Positions 1 through 6,108 of a stretch of 8,544 nucleotides of DNA are shown piece after piece. Source of the DNA: Sulfurimonas sp. (GTDB taxonomy: Bacteria; Campylobacterota; Campylobacteria; Campylobacterales; Sulfurimonadaceae); NCBI GenBank assembly GCA_030673275.1, contig DAOVJL010000035.1, positions 1 to 8,544 on the forward strand, in the 5' to 3' direction. The notes beneath the pieces were generated by a model. It worked only from the letters and a program-made list of their open reading frames with translations, was not told where the DNA came from and searched no databases. Numbering within the stretch: position 1 is the stretch's first letter; each line of letters starts with the position of its first letter. Made by a program: the position numbers and the translations under genes.

Positions 1-95
1 GCACCAGATGGGATATCATATGGCTGAACAATATTACAACCCTCTTTCATCCAAAATTCTTGTAGTTTTAGTAACATCTCGCTAAAAGTTATCAT
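1..95 (-). CDS. glyQ: Glycyl-tRNA synthetase alpha subunit, N-terminal fragment (cut by window edge)
   Basis: This is the start of the alpha chain of the bacterial alpha2-beta2 glycyl-tRNA synthetase, which charges tRNA-Gly with glycine in the cytoplasm. Only 31 codons are inside the window; the gene continues leftward past position 1. The visible protein begins [15 protein letters not shown] and continues with [13 protein letters not shown]. This matches the GlyQ N-terminus, where a helix ending in a Leu-Gln-aromatic-Trp pattern is followed by GC-x-I-x-QP. The ATG at 95-93 is preceded on the minus strand by AGGTG about 7 bases upstream and by an extended -10 box, which supports this start. 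The internal Met7 is less likely because family alignment begins before it. glyS is not in the window. The call rests on a short but very characteristic stretch. Confidence 0.9.
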   Translation of the reverse strand, partial: MITFSEMLLKLQEFWMKEGCNIVQPYDIPSG

Positions 96-123
96 TTAAG
101 CACCTATTTTAAAATATTTTGTA

Positions 124-132
124 ATTATATCA
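124..132 (-). promoter_or_regulatory. Extended -10 promoter for glyQ
   Basis: The minus strand reads TGATATAAT, a perfect TATAAT with a TG one base upstream (extended -10). Transcription would start near position 117, leaving a leader of about 20 bases before the glyQ ATG at 95. No -35 box is obvious, which is normal for sigma-70 promoters in Campylobacterota. The divergent gene at 167 needs its own promoter in the same 71-base gap, but no equally clear plus-strand box is visible. Confidence 0.55.
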
Positions 133-166
133 AAGCAAACTTTATTTAATTTAGGAGAGTAAATTA

Positions 167-613
167 ATGAAATATATATTCTTATTATTAGTGATTTTTT
201 CTGCTCTGTTACAAGCAAAAGAATACAAAGCAGTTTTTGATTGCAGTTCAAAAAACATTGGTTATGTTGCAAGTCGTATGTTCTTGATAGAAAGAACAAT
301 GGATATGATACAAAAGAATGGAGACAGCACAAAGTTTGCTCTTACTATTCACGGCTCTTGTGCTGCAATAGTTTCAGTAAACTTTGATGAACTTGTAGAA
401 GAGAATGAAGTTGAAACAATGCAACAGGCACAAAATCAGTTAAAAAGATTATCAGAGAAAAAAGGCGTTGAAGTAATTGTTTGTGCTATGAGTCTAAATG
501 CCAATACAATTGAAGAGGAAGATGTAGTTCCTTTTGTTAAAATTGTTGAAAATAGTTTTATAGATACAATAGGTTATCAAAATGATGGTTATGCTTTAAT
601 GACCTTCAAGTAA
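167..613 (+). CDS. Exported DsrE-family (sulfur-relay-like) protein
   Basis: This 148-residue protein looks like a periplasmic member of the DsrE/DsrF-like family. Some relatives carry sulfur on a cysteine in sulfur oxidation or thiouridine synthesis; many exported members have no known role. Residues 1-17 form a signal peptide (a Lys, then a run of Leu, Ile, Val and Phe, ending LLQA), with probable cleavage after Ala17. The mature part has an alternating alpha/beta pattern with an IHGSCAAIVS strand-loop at 61-70 and VIVCAMSLNAN at 103-113. The family's active-site cysteine usually lies in the second position, so Cys106 is the candidate; Cys26 and Cys64 are also present. The tail GYQNDGYALMTF resembles the usual GY-x-Y-x-x-x C-terminus. 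AGGAGAG at 153-159 supports the ATG. It is monocistronic, diverges from glyQ and converges on the DUF89 gene. The family call is good; the substrate is unknown. Confidence 0.75.
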   Translation: MKYIFLLLVIFSALLQAKEYKAVFDCSSKNIGYVASRMFLIERTMDMIQKNGDSTKFALTIHGSCAAIVSVNFDELVEENEVETMQQAQNQLKRLSEKKGVEVIVCAMSLNANTIEEEDVVPFVKIVENSFIDTIGYQNDGYALMTFK

Positions 614-617
614 TTTA

Positions 618-1475
618 TTACGCCATTTTGCATACTATATCACCAACCTCTTTTTTTAAAGAAGCTGCCACGACATCACACTTTACTTTTAGTAAAAAAC
701 ATATATCTTTTCTGTGAGATGGGCTAAGACATTCATAATTTCCCATCCCCTTGCTTATAACTAAACTAACACTGTTAAAAAGCTCTTGTGAGTAGGAATT
801 TGCACGATTATAAACAAAGCCTGGTGTATTTACCCCACTGTCAACCAATTCACAAAGTTTATCAAAACCAGCCTCTTTTGCTTCCACTATAGTTACATCA
901 TTTATGATTGGGTTGCCTCTGACCATATATGAATATTTTACATGTGGATATAACTCTTTTAAAGTTTCAATAAACATATAGTCAAATATATGCTCACCAA
1001 CATTATCTCCTATGAGTAAAACACTCTTTGCACTTGTTAACTTCTCTTTTAACATGTCAAAATTATTATAAGCAAAGTGAGTATGAAAGATTTTCTCAAG
1101 TTCTTCTTCCAAGTCAAATTCAACTGCAGCAGCTAAATCTATAACATTTCCGGCTACTGCTATTTTTGTAGCAGTTAAAAGTTTGTTCTCTGAAGTTAAA
1201 AGTTTGTCTTTTAAAAGTGGTACAAAAGAGAGTGCTTTTTTAGTTGAGGCAACTTTAACCTCATCATAAAGGTCAGTTTTATTAGCAATTTCTGCCATTT
1301 TTTCATAAACATAAGAGGCAACTTCAGGGGGATTGTCATCGTAAGAAAAATCTTTACTCATCTTTGTAACCGTAGATGTTAGTTCATTTGAGAGGGACTC
1401 TGATGCGTGTATGGCATCTGCAACTTTCACACTTTGATTTATTATGCAACCAACACAAGCTTCATCTATAGTCAT
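618..1475 (-). CDS. DUF89/ARMT1-like family protein, probable metal-dependent phosphatase
   Basis: This 285-residue protein belongs to the DUF89 family (COG1578-like), whose characterised members are metal-dependent phosphatases proposed to clear damaged or surplus phosphometabolites. It is the short type with an N-terminal C-x2-C pair (Cys7, Cys10), best known from archaeal proteins. Visible motifs in order are VAGNVID (107-113), IGDNVGE (155-161), VRGNPIINDVT (185-195), SKGMGNYE (241-248) and LKVKCDVVA (262-270). Asp157, Asn158 and Asp193 are the likely metal ligands by family comparison. The start is the ATG at 1475-1473; the ribosome site is weak, but the gene lies only 12 bases behind the DUF3972-like gene, so it is probably translated from the purE transcript. 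It is the last gene of the leftward cluster, and its stop is 4 bases from that of the convergent DsrE gene. The natural substrate cannot be read from the sequence. Confidence 0.8.
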   Translation of the reverse strand: MTIDEACVGCIINQSVKVADAIHASESLSNELTSTVTKMSKDFSYDDNPPEVASYVYEKMAEIANKTDLYDEVKVASTKKALSFVPLLKDKLLTSENKLLTATKIAVAGNVIDLAAAVEFDLEEELEKIFHTHFAYNNFDMLKEKLTSAKSVLLIGDNVGEHIFDYMFIETLKELYPHVKYSYMVRGNPIINDVTIVEAKEAGFDKLCELVDSGVNTPGFVYNRANSYSQELFNSVSLVISKGMGNYECLSPSHRKDICFLLKVKCDVVAASLKKEVGDIVCKMA

Positions 1476-1487
1476 ATATTGATCTAA

Positions 1488-1958
1488 TTATTTAGTGTGT
1501 TCGTCAATAGCTTTATTCCACATAAGCTTATATTTTCTACGCATGAACTCAACCTCTTGTTGTGAAAGTTTAAGTTGTTCTTGAAGTGTATGTATTGTTT
1601 TTCTATCTTCATCATATAGTTCCTGTAAAGAGCCTAGAGCTTCTCTTAGAAATTCATTTTCGACTCTTACAGCTTCAAGAGTTTCATCTTTTGCATCAAG
1701 AACTTTTTCATGAAGGTTGATGATAGTACCTATTGTTTTTTCAACAAACTGAGGCTGTACTAACATCTCTTGAGTATTACGAGCGGAGAGTTCTTTGAGT
1801 TGAGTTGGAACTACATCTTGAGAGCCTTTAGAAGGGTCAATATACCTAACACCATCTTCAACCTTTACAGTCAGTTTTCCACGATCACATAAATCATCAA
1901 TAGCTGAAAGTTCTAGCCCTGTAAGTTCCATATACTCTTCATCACTCATCCACTTCAT
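1488..1958 (-). CDS. DUF3972-like protein: HTH-like head and coiled-coil tail
   Basis: This 156-residue protein resembles the DUF3972 proteins that are largely restricted to Campylobacterota; no function is established. Residues 4-45 look like a MerR/excisionase-type winged helix: SDEEYMELTGLELSAIDD fits helix-turn-helix, and GVRYIDPSK fits the wing. Residues about 70-145 are rich in Glu, Leu, Lys and Gln with heptad-like spacing and should form a long coiled coil, suggesting a dimer. No signal peptide or membrane segment is present. The minus-strand ribosome site AAGGAA about 8 bases before the ATG at 1958 supports Met1 over Met4. It follows purE by 28 bases and precedes the DUF89 gene by 12. 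DNA binding is an inference from the head only; a structural or scaffolding role is equally possible. Confidence 0.65.
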   Translation of the reverse strand: MKWMSDEEYMELTGLELSAIDDLCDRGKLTVKVEDGVRYIDPSKGSQDVVPTQLKELSARNTQEMLVQPQFVEKTIGTIINLHEKVLDAKDETLEAVRVENEFLREALGSLQELYDEDRKTIHTLQEQLKLSQQEVEFMRRKYKLMWNKAIDEHTK

Positions 1959-1986
1959 TTATATATTCCTTATCAGTAGAAAACTA

Positions 1987-2484
1987 TTATGAGATAATTG
2001 TTTCTATCTCCATAGAGTCCATTTCAACTTTTTTAGCTTTTGCAATACGATCTTCTTTTAACTTAACAGCTAACTCTTCATTACCTAAAGCTAATATCTG
2101 CATTGCCAAATAAGCTGAGTTTATTGCTCCGGCTTTTCCTATAGCTACTGTAGCAACTGGCATTCCAGCCGGCATTTGAACAGTAGAGAGAAGCGCATCA
2201 ATTCCTGCTAGTGCAGAAGCACTCATAGGTACACCTATAATCGGCTTGACAGTTTTAGAAGATAAAACACCAGCTAAATGAGCAGCCATACCGGCAGCAG
2301 CGATAAATACTTGCGCACCTTTTTTCTCAGCATCTTGAATATACTTCGCAGTTCTCTCAGGTGAGCGGTGAGCTGAAGAGATAATTAACTCATAACTAAC
2401 TCCAAATGCTTCAAATGTGTCTGAACAAGACCTCATTACCTCATAGTCACTTTTTGAACCCATTACAATTGAAACAAATTTCAT
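1987..2484 (-). CDS. purE: N5-carboxyaminoimidazole ribonucleotide mutase (PurE)
   Basis: PurE moves the carboxyl group of N5-CAIR to carbon 4, giving CAIR in de novo purine synthesis; the cytoplasmic enzyme is an octamer. The 165-residue length fits the class I bacterial enzyme. The phosphate and base-binding loop MGSKSD lies at 8-13, the SAHRSP loop with catalytic His39 at 37-42, GMAAHLAG at 65-72, and QMPAGMPVATVAIGKAGA near 103-120. The ATG at 2484 is preceded by AGGAAG about 6 bases upstream and by an extended -10 promoter, so purE probably heads its own transcript with the DUF3972-like and DUF89 genes behind it. The partner PurK, which makes N5-CAIR in organisms with this class, is not in the window. 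purF at the right edge encodes the pathway's first enzyme. Confidence 0.96.
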   Translation of the reverse strand: MKFVSIVMGSKSDYEVMRSCSDTFEAFGVSYELIISSAHRSPERTAKYIQDAEKKGAQVFIAAAGMAAHLAGVLSSKTVKPIIGVPMSASALAGIDALLSTVQMPAGMPVATVAIGKAGAINSAYLAMQILALGNEELAVKLKEDRIAKAKKVEMDSMEIETIIS

Positions 2485-2513
2485 TTAATCTTCCTATTAT
2501 TTTTATTTGCGAA

Positions 2514-2522
2514 ATTATAACA
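2514..2522 (-). promoter_or_regulatory. Extended -10 promoter for purE
   Basis: The minus strand reads TGTTATAAT, a perfect TATAAT with an extended TG, in the 52-base gap between the SHOCT-tail gene and purE. Transcription would begin near 2507, leaving about 22 bases of leader that includes the AGGAAG ribosome site. No terminator hairpin separates the preceding gene, so purE could also receive read-through from cheZ. No PurR-like or riboswitch structure fits in so short a leader. Confidence 0.55.
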
Positions 2523-2536
2523 CATGATAAAAAATA

Positions 2537-2821
2537 CTATTCTTCTGTATTATATAAACGATGCTTCATCATCTTAAATTCATCATCAGTTATCATGCTA
2601 TTATCTAACATTTCTTGAAGTTCTTCTACCCTGTCTTCTTTTGATTTTATTTCATCTTTTTTTGCTTCTCTTCTTGCATTTATATTTTTTTGATTTTTCA
2701 TCGCATATTCTTTTGCATGTTTTGAAGATATTTTATAAGATGCAATAGACATGACTAGAACTACAAACATAAATAATGCAGCTTCAATGTATATACCGTT
2801 TAATGCTTCATTAGACATCAT
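2537..2821 (-). CDS. Small membrane protein with SHOCT-like C-terminus
   Basis: This 94-residue protein has one membrane segment at about 10-29 (rich in Ile, Leu, Phe, Val and Met), followed by a Lys/Arg-rich linker (30-62) that should lie in the cytoplasm. The tail at 62-91 has the pattern RVEELQEMLDNSMITDDEF, like the SHOCT domain (Leu-rich helix, then Ile-Thr-x-x-Glu-Phe, then a basic Leu). SHOCT segments occur at the ends of many small proteins and are thought to mediate protein contacts. The first ATG overlaps the stop of the trhP gene by one base (TAATG), with a second ATG immediately after it, so either codon may start the protein by translational coupling. Ending TAG lies 52 bases before purE. 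Function is unknown, and I do not recognise a named family for the whole protein. Confidence 0.7.
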   Translation of the reverse strand: MMSNEALNGIYIEAALFMFVVLVMSIASYKISSKHAKEYAMKNQKNINARREAKKDEIKSKEDRVEELQEMLDNSMITDDEFKMMKHRLYNTEE

Positions 2822-4110
2822 TACTTTGGATTTGTTCCCATATTTTCATTTGCCGGTATTCGTAAAAATGTATATGCTGGCAATTTTGTTGGTAAAGTTA
2901 TAGGGTTTACATTTCCGCTGTGAACCTCATTCCAAACTTTTTTATTCTCTGCGAGTAGCTGTTTTAGTTTCATATAGACTCTTCCGTCTCTCTCATAAGT
3001 ACTGCCTATTTCATTATCCACTATCTCTACATGTGAGTTTAGGGGAGCTACTATTTCAAGCTCATCATTTGGCAGAGTTTTATACTTACATAAAAAGTGA
3101 GTACCCTCTTTATTTACTTGTCCGGTTACTTGATGAGTTCCAAGTTGCATAGTAAAATCCAAACTTTGTGTATCATTTTTCTCAAACGGACGTGAAACTA
3201 AATAAGCATCTGTATATCCACGATTTTGAAGAGATTGAAGTTCATACTGATATTTATCAATATCAGTTTTGTCTTCATAATAATCATCAATCGCCATTCT
3301 ATAAGCTTTGGCAGTCACAGCGGCATAGTAAGATGTTTTTGTACGACCCTCAATCTTAACAGAATCAACAACTTTTGCATCTAAAATCTCTTTTACATGT
3401 GAAGCAAGGTTCAGATCTTTAGCATTCATAATATAAGTGCCGACACCCTCCTCCTCTTCAAGTCTAAAAAGTGTTCCTGTTTCAGGATTTGCCGCATACA
3501 TCTCATAAGGAAATCTACAATCATTTGCACAGCTTCCACGATTTGGAACACGACCGCTTTGAAGAGTTGAGATAAGACATCTTCCGCTGTATGCAAAACA
3601 CATAGAACCGTGAACAAAGACTTCCAGTTCTAAATCTGGGAGCTCTTTTTTTATCTCTACTAAATCACGAAGTGATATTTCTCTAGCTGTTATTATACGA
3701 GTAGCACCCATATCGTAGTAAACTTTTGCATCAAGTACATTCATAACATTGGCTTGAGTAGAGAGATGAAGTGGCATATCTGGCACTAATTCATGACATA
3801 GTGTTAGTACACCTGGAGTTGCAACAATAATAGCATCAGGACCAAGCTCTGCTATAGTTAGAATATGTTTTTTTAATAAATTGAGCTGAGAATTAAATGG
3901 AAATCCGTTTATTGTTGCATAAACTTTTTTACCACGAGAATGAGCATACTTTATACCCTCACCAAACTCCTCCATACTAAACTCTTTACCGGAGCGAATA
4001 CGAAGAGAAAAGTGACTAACTCCGCCATAAACGGCGTCAGCACCAAAGTCAAATGCGATTTTTAATTTTTCTAGCGTTCCTGCGGGGGAGAGAAGTTCTA
4101 CTTTAGCCAT
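2821..4110 (-). CDS. trhP: U32-family protein, TrhP-type tRNA 5-hydroxyuridine synthesis
   Basis: This 429-residue protein matches the TrhP (YegQ) branch of the U32 family. TrhP is needed in E. coli for prephenate-dependent hydroxylation of uridine 34 in wobble-reading tRNAs. Orthologues in Helicobacter are often called collagenase PrtC, for which this sequence gives no independent support. It opens with ELLSPAGTLEKLK (5-17) and GADAVYGG (23-30). The core VFVHGSMCFAYSGRC (164-178) and GSCANDCRFPYE (192-203) supplies Cys171, Cys178, Cys194 and Cys198, the probable iron-sulfur ligands. GTYIMNAKDL (224-233) and VKIEGRTKTSYYAA (251-264) are also typical. The ATG at 4110 is preferred over one 12 codons upstream, because the family begins just there and GGAAA lies upstream. 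The start overlaps the end of cheZ by 8 bases, and the stop overlaps the next start by one base, so the three genes share a transcript. Confidence 0.85.
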   Translation of the reverse strand: MAKVELLSPAGTLEKLKIAFDFGADAVYGGVSHFSLRIRSGKEFSMEEFGEGIKYAHSRGKKVYATINGFPFNSQLNLLKKHILTIAELGPDAIIVATPGVLTLCHELVPDMPLHLSTQANVMNVLDAKVYYDMGATRIITAREISLRDLVEIKKELPDLELEVFVHGSMCFAYSGRCLISTLQSGRVPNRGSCANDCRFPYEMYAANPETGTLFRLEEEEGVGTYIMNAKDLNLASHVKEILDAKVVDSVKIEGRTKTSYYAAVTAKAYRMAIDDYYEDKTDIDKYQYELQSLQNRGYTDAYLVSRPFEKNDTQSLDFTMQLGTHQVTGQVNKEGTHFLCKYKTLPNDELEIVAPLNSHVEIVDNEIGSTYERDGRVYMKLKQLLAENKKVWNEVHSGNVNPITLPTKLPAYTFLRIPANENMGTNPK

Positions 4111-4783
4111 TATTTCCAAACTGAGCGAGTAATGCCTCAATATCATCAGTTGAAGCTATATCTGCATTTTCATCACCAGGAAGATGTTGAGCAGATGAAG
4201 CTCTTTTATCATCATCGATTTTACCTTCAAAAAGACTATTCATATAAGTTGATAATGCTCTCATAACATTTATAACACGCTCTATTTTTTGACGATGAAT
4301 ATCCTGATACTGCATAATATCCATTACACTCATAATAGAATCACCACTCGTTTGAATCATCTCTAAAGTTTCATTTGCTTCATTAAGAGCAGAAGTGTTT
4401 TTATCTAACTGAGTTGCAAAAGCTTCAACATCAGGAAATTTTGCAGCTAATGTTGTAAAAAGTTCTATGTTACTGTTTAACACTTCTATAACACTGTTCA
4501 CATTCTCTTCTTTTTCCATCAATTCAGTACTAATACCCTCAATAATGTCAAAAATCTCTGTAGCTTTTTCTTCACTCTCTTTTGTGACATCATCAAGTTG
4601 ATGAACCATTTTATGTTCATCTGTAGCGGGAAGTGGCCAATGATGAGCTGTTTCATCACTGTAACCTAGCGGCTTTTCATCATCACTCTCTTCTTGATCA
4701 CTTTCATCTAATTCTTCATCCGATACAGAATCTATATCTTCAATCTCTCCACTCATCAAGGTATCTAATTCTTCTTGCGTCAT
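4103..4783 (-). CDS. cheZ: Remote-type chemotaxis phosphatase CheZ
   Basis: CheZ removes phosphate from CheY-P and so resets the flagellar motor signal. This 226-residue protein is the divergent Campylobacterota type rather than the enterobacterial one. The catalytic helix reads DIMQYQDIHRQKIERV (155-170), with Asp161 and Gln165 spaced four apart like Asp143 and Gln147 of E. coli CheZ. Residues 60-185 look like the long helical hairpin that dimerises into a four-helix bundle. The C-terminal STDDIEALLAQFG (211-223) matches the CheY-binding tail. The N-terminal MTQEELDTLMSG also resembles a CheY-binding peptide such as that of FliM, followed by an acidic linker (13-37). GGAGAAG just before the ATG is a strong ribosome site. 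It heads the leftward cluster, divergent from hisJ, and overlaps trhP; I recall the cheZ-U32 pairing from Helicobacter and Campylobacter. No other chemotaxis gene is in the window. Confidence 0.88.
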   Translation of the reverse strand: MTQEELDTLMSGEIEDIDSVSDEELDESDQEESDDEKPLGYSDETAHHWPLPATDEHKMVHQLDDVTKESEEKATEIFDIIEGISTELMEKEENVNSVIEVLNSNIELFTTLAAKFPDVEAFATQLDKNTSALNEANETLEMIQTSGDSIMSVMDIMQYQDIHRQKIERVINVMRALSTYMNSLFEGKIDDDKRASSAQHLPGDENADIASTDDIEALLAQFGNNG

Positions 4784-4830
4784 AAAACTTCTCCATTAAT
4801 GCAAAATTCGCTAAATTTAATTTTTAACAC

Positions 4831-4836
4831 TATAAT
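4831..4836 (+). promoter_or_regulatory. -10 box for the hisJ-like gene
   Basis: TATAAT lies in the 86-base gap between divergent cheZ and hisJ. A start near 4843 would leave a leader of about 27 bases to the ATG at 4870. The region is very AT-rich, so chance matches are likely, but a perfect hexamer at this distance is the best plus-strand candidate. No -35 is clear. Confidence 0.45.
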
Positions 4837-4840
4837 ATCA
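4832..4840 (-). promoter_or_regulatory. Possible extended -10 for cheZ, overlapping the hisJ -10
   Basis: On the minus strand the same bases read TGATATTAT, a TATTAT with an extended TG, pointing toward cheZ. If real, the two divergent -10 boxes overlap almost completely and RNA polymerase could bind for only one direction at a time. The leader would be about 40 bases. The match is one base off consensus and the region is AT-rich, so confidence is low. Confidence 0.25.
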
Positions 4841-4869
4841 TAAAAATATATAAATATGGGAATTAATTT

Positions 4870-5649
4870 ATGATAGTTGATCTGCATAATCACACAAAAT
4901 TTTGTAATCATGCCGATGGCGAAATATATGAATATATTGAAAGAGCAATAAAATGCAATATAAAGTATTTTGGTTTTTCTGAACATGCACCAATGAATTT
5001 TGATGAAAAATACCGCATGAGTTTTGAGCAAATGAATCAATATGAACAAAATATTTTAGATGCAAGAGAAACTTATAAAGACAAAATAGAGATACTTCTA
5101 GGCTACGAGGTTGATTATCTTAAGGGCTATATGGATGAGAGAGTCTTGAATGCTGATGTTGATTATCTGATTGGCTCCGTACATTTTATAGATGAGTGGG
5201 GATTTGATAATCCTGAATTTATTGGCAATTATGAGCATCAAGATATAGATGAAATATGGCAAAAATACTTTAATGCCATAGAGGATATGGCCAATAGTAA
5301 ACTATTTGATATTGTTGGACACCTAGACCTTATAAAAATTTTTAAATTTGTACCAAAAAAAGATATTACTGAGATTGCAAAAAATGCACTTTTAGCAATT
5401 AAAAAAGCTGACATGTCAATAGAGATAAATGTTGCAGGACTTAGAAAGCCAATCGGCGAAATCTACCCCTCTGCAGTACTTTTAAAAGAGATAAAAAAAT
5501 TAGATATTCCGATTACTTTTGCCTCTGATGCTCACAAGCCGGAACAGGTTGGACTTTTTAGTGATGAAGCAGTAAAAATAGCAAAAAATATTGGTTACAC
5601 AAAATGTGCACTTTATCGTAAAAGAAAAAAAGAGTTTATTGATTTATAA
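4870..5649 (+). CDS. hisJ: PHP-family histidinol-phosphatase (HisJ-like)
   Basis: This 259-residue cytoplasmic protein is a PHP-domain phosphoesterase, most like HisJ, which removes phosphate from L-histidinol phosphate in histidine synthesis. Metal-site motifs appear in the expected order: DLHNHTKFCNHA (4-15; His6, His8, His14), FSEHAP (36-41; His39), GYEVDY (78-83; Glu80), GSVHF (102-106; His105), GHLDL (150-154; His151) and SDAH (219-222; Asp220, His222). The length fits HisJ rather than the longer DNA-polymerase PHP proteins. The ATG must be the start because the first motif begins at residue 4; the ribosome site is poor (GGGA about 9 bases upstream). It is alone between divergent cheZ and the trxA promoter, with no other his gene in the window, so the exact substrate is less certain than the PHP fold. 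Confidence 0.8.
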   Translation: MIVDLHNHTKFCNHADGEIYEYIERAIKCNIKYFGFSEHAPMNFDEKYRMSFEQMNQYEQNILDARETYKDKIEILLGYEVDYLKGYMDERVLNADVDYLIGSVHFIDEWGFDNPEFIGNYEHQDIDEIWQKYFNAIEDMANSKLFDIVGHLDLIKIFKFVPKKDITEIAKNALLAIKKADMSIEINVAGLRKPIGEIYPSAVLLKEIKKLDIPITFASDAHKPEQVGLFSDEAVKIAKNIGYTKCALYRKRKKEFIDL

Positions 5650-5730
5650 CTTTTAATTATAAGATTATATTGTTTTAATATTAAGAATAATTTATAACAA
5701 TGATATAAAGCAATTTTAAAGATTTAGACT

Positions 5731-5738
5731 TGTATAAT
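5731..5738 (+). promoter_or_regulatory. -10 promoter box for trxA
   Basis: TGTATAAT contains a perfect TATAAT at 5733-5738, giving a transcription start near 5745 and a leader of about 25 bases. An in-frame ATG at 5737 lies inside the box and upstream of the likely transcript start, so it cannot be the start codon from this promoter. No -35 is evident. Confidence 0.6.
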
Positions 5739-5757
5739 GTCCGAATTAAACTTTAAT

Positions 5758-5764
5758 AAGGAAA
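5758..5764 (+). promoter_or_regulatory. Ribosome binding site that fixes the trxA start
   Basis: AAGGAAA sits 5 bases before the ATG at 5770. The same AAGGAAA core precedes trxB and dapB. It decides for this ATG over the one 11 codons upstream, which has no comparable site. Confidence 0.7.
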
Positions 5765-5769
5765 TAATA

Positions 5770-6090
5770 ATGGGTAAATATATAGAATTAACTGGTGCAG
5801 ATTTTGAAGCAACTTTAAGTGAAGGTGTATCTTTAGTAGACTTTTGGGCACCATGGTGTGGACCTTGTCGTATGATTGCTCCTGTAATCGAAGAGTTAGC
5901 TGAAGATTTTGATGGAAAAGCTAAAATCTGTAAAGTAAATACTGATGAAGAGCAAGAGATTGCTGTTAAATTTGGTATCCGTTCTATCCCAACTATCATG
6001 TTTTTCAAAAATGGTGAGATGGTAGATCAAGTTGTTGGAGCACAGTCTAAAGCTGCTTTAGCAGAAAAAATTGACGCTCTTTTAGCGTAA
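5770..6090 (+). CDS. trxA: Thioredoxin 1
   Basis: This is a standard 106-residue cytoplasmic thioredoxin, the small dithiol carrier that reduces ribonucleotide reductase, peroxiredoxins and methionine sulfoxide reductases. The active site WCGPC lies at 29-33 (Cys30, Cys33), inside the strand VDFWAPWC. The buried Asp24 and the cis-proline Pro74 in RSIPTIMFFKNG are present, and GAQSKAALAEKI forms the last helix. Length and fold match TrxA without extensions. The start at 5770 is chosen because of the ribosome site, the length, and the position of the -10 box over the alternative ATG. Its own reductase, trxB, lies one gene downstream. A terminator-like hairpin 28 bases after the stop could make trxA message more abundant than the rest of the operon. 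Confidence 0.96.
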   Translation: MGKYIELTGADFEATLSEGVSLVDFWAPWCGPCRMIAPVIEELAEDFDGKAKICKVNTDEEQEIAVKFGIRSIPTIMFFKNGEMVDQVVGAQSKAALAEKIDALLA

Positions 6091-6108
6091 CTAAAAAAGA
6101 GTAGCCTA

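Noticed and set aside
96..332. 78-codon minus-strand reading frame upstream of glyQ
   Set aside because: It lies opposite the signal peptide and first part of the DsrE gene and across the promoter gap; its composition is low-complexity and it has no family resemblance.
640..665. TCTTT/AAAGA stem in the end of the DUF89 gene as a terminator for the DsrE gene
   Set aside because: All but one pair are A-T, the loop is T-only and no T-tract follows on the plus strand.
4111..4146. Upstream ATG extending the TrhP protein by 12 residues
   Set aside because: The family begins at the MAKVELLSPAG start, and the longer form would overlap cheZ by 44 bases without a better ribosome site.
4780..5065. Two minus-strand reading frames opposite the start of hisJ
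   Set aside because: They mirror the AT-rich coding strand of a PHP protein with intact motifs and cover the divergent promoter region.
5650..5663. Imperfect palindrome CTTTTAATTATAAG after hisJ as a terminator
   Set aside because: It has no G-C core, two mismatches and no clean T-tract; it is expected in DNA this AT-rich.
5737..5769. Upstream ATG extending thioredoxin by 11 residues
   Set aside because: The ATG sits inside the TATAAT box, lacks a ribosome site, and the extra residues are not part of thioredoxin.
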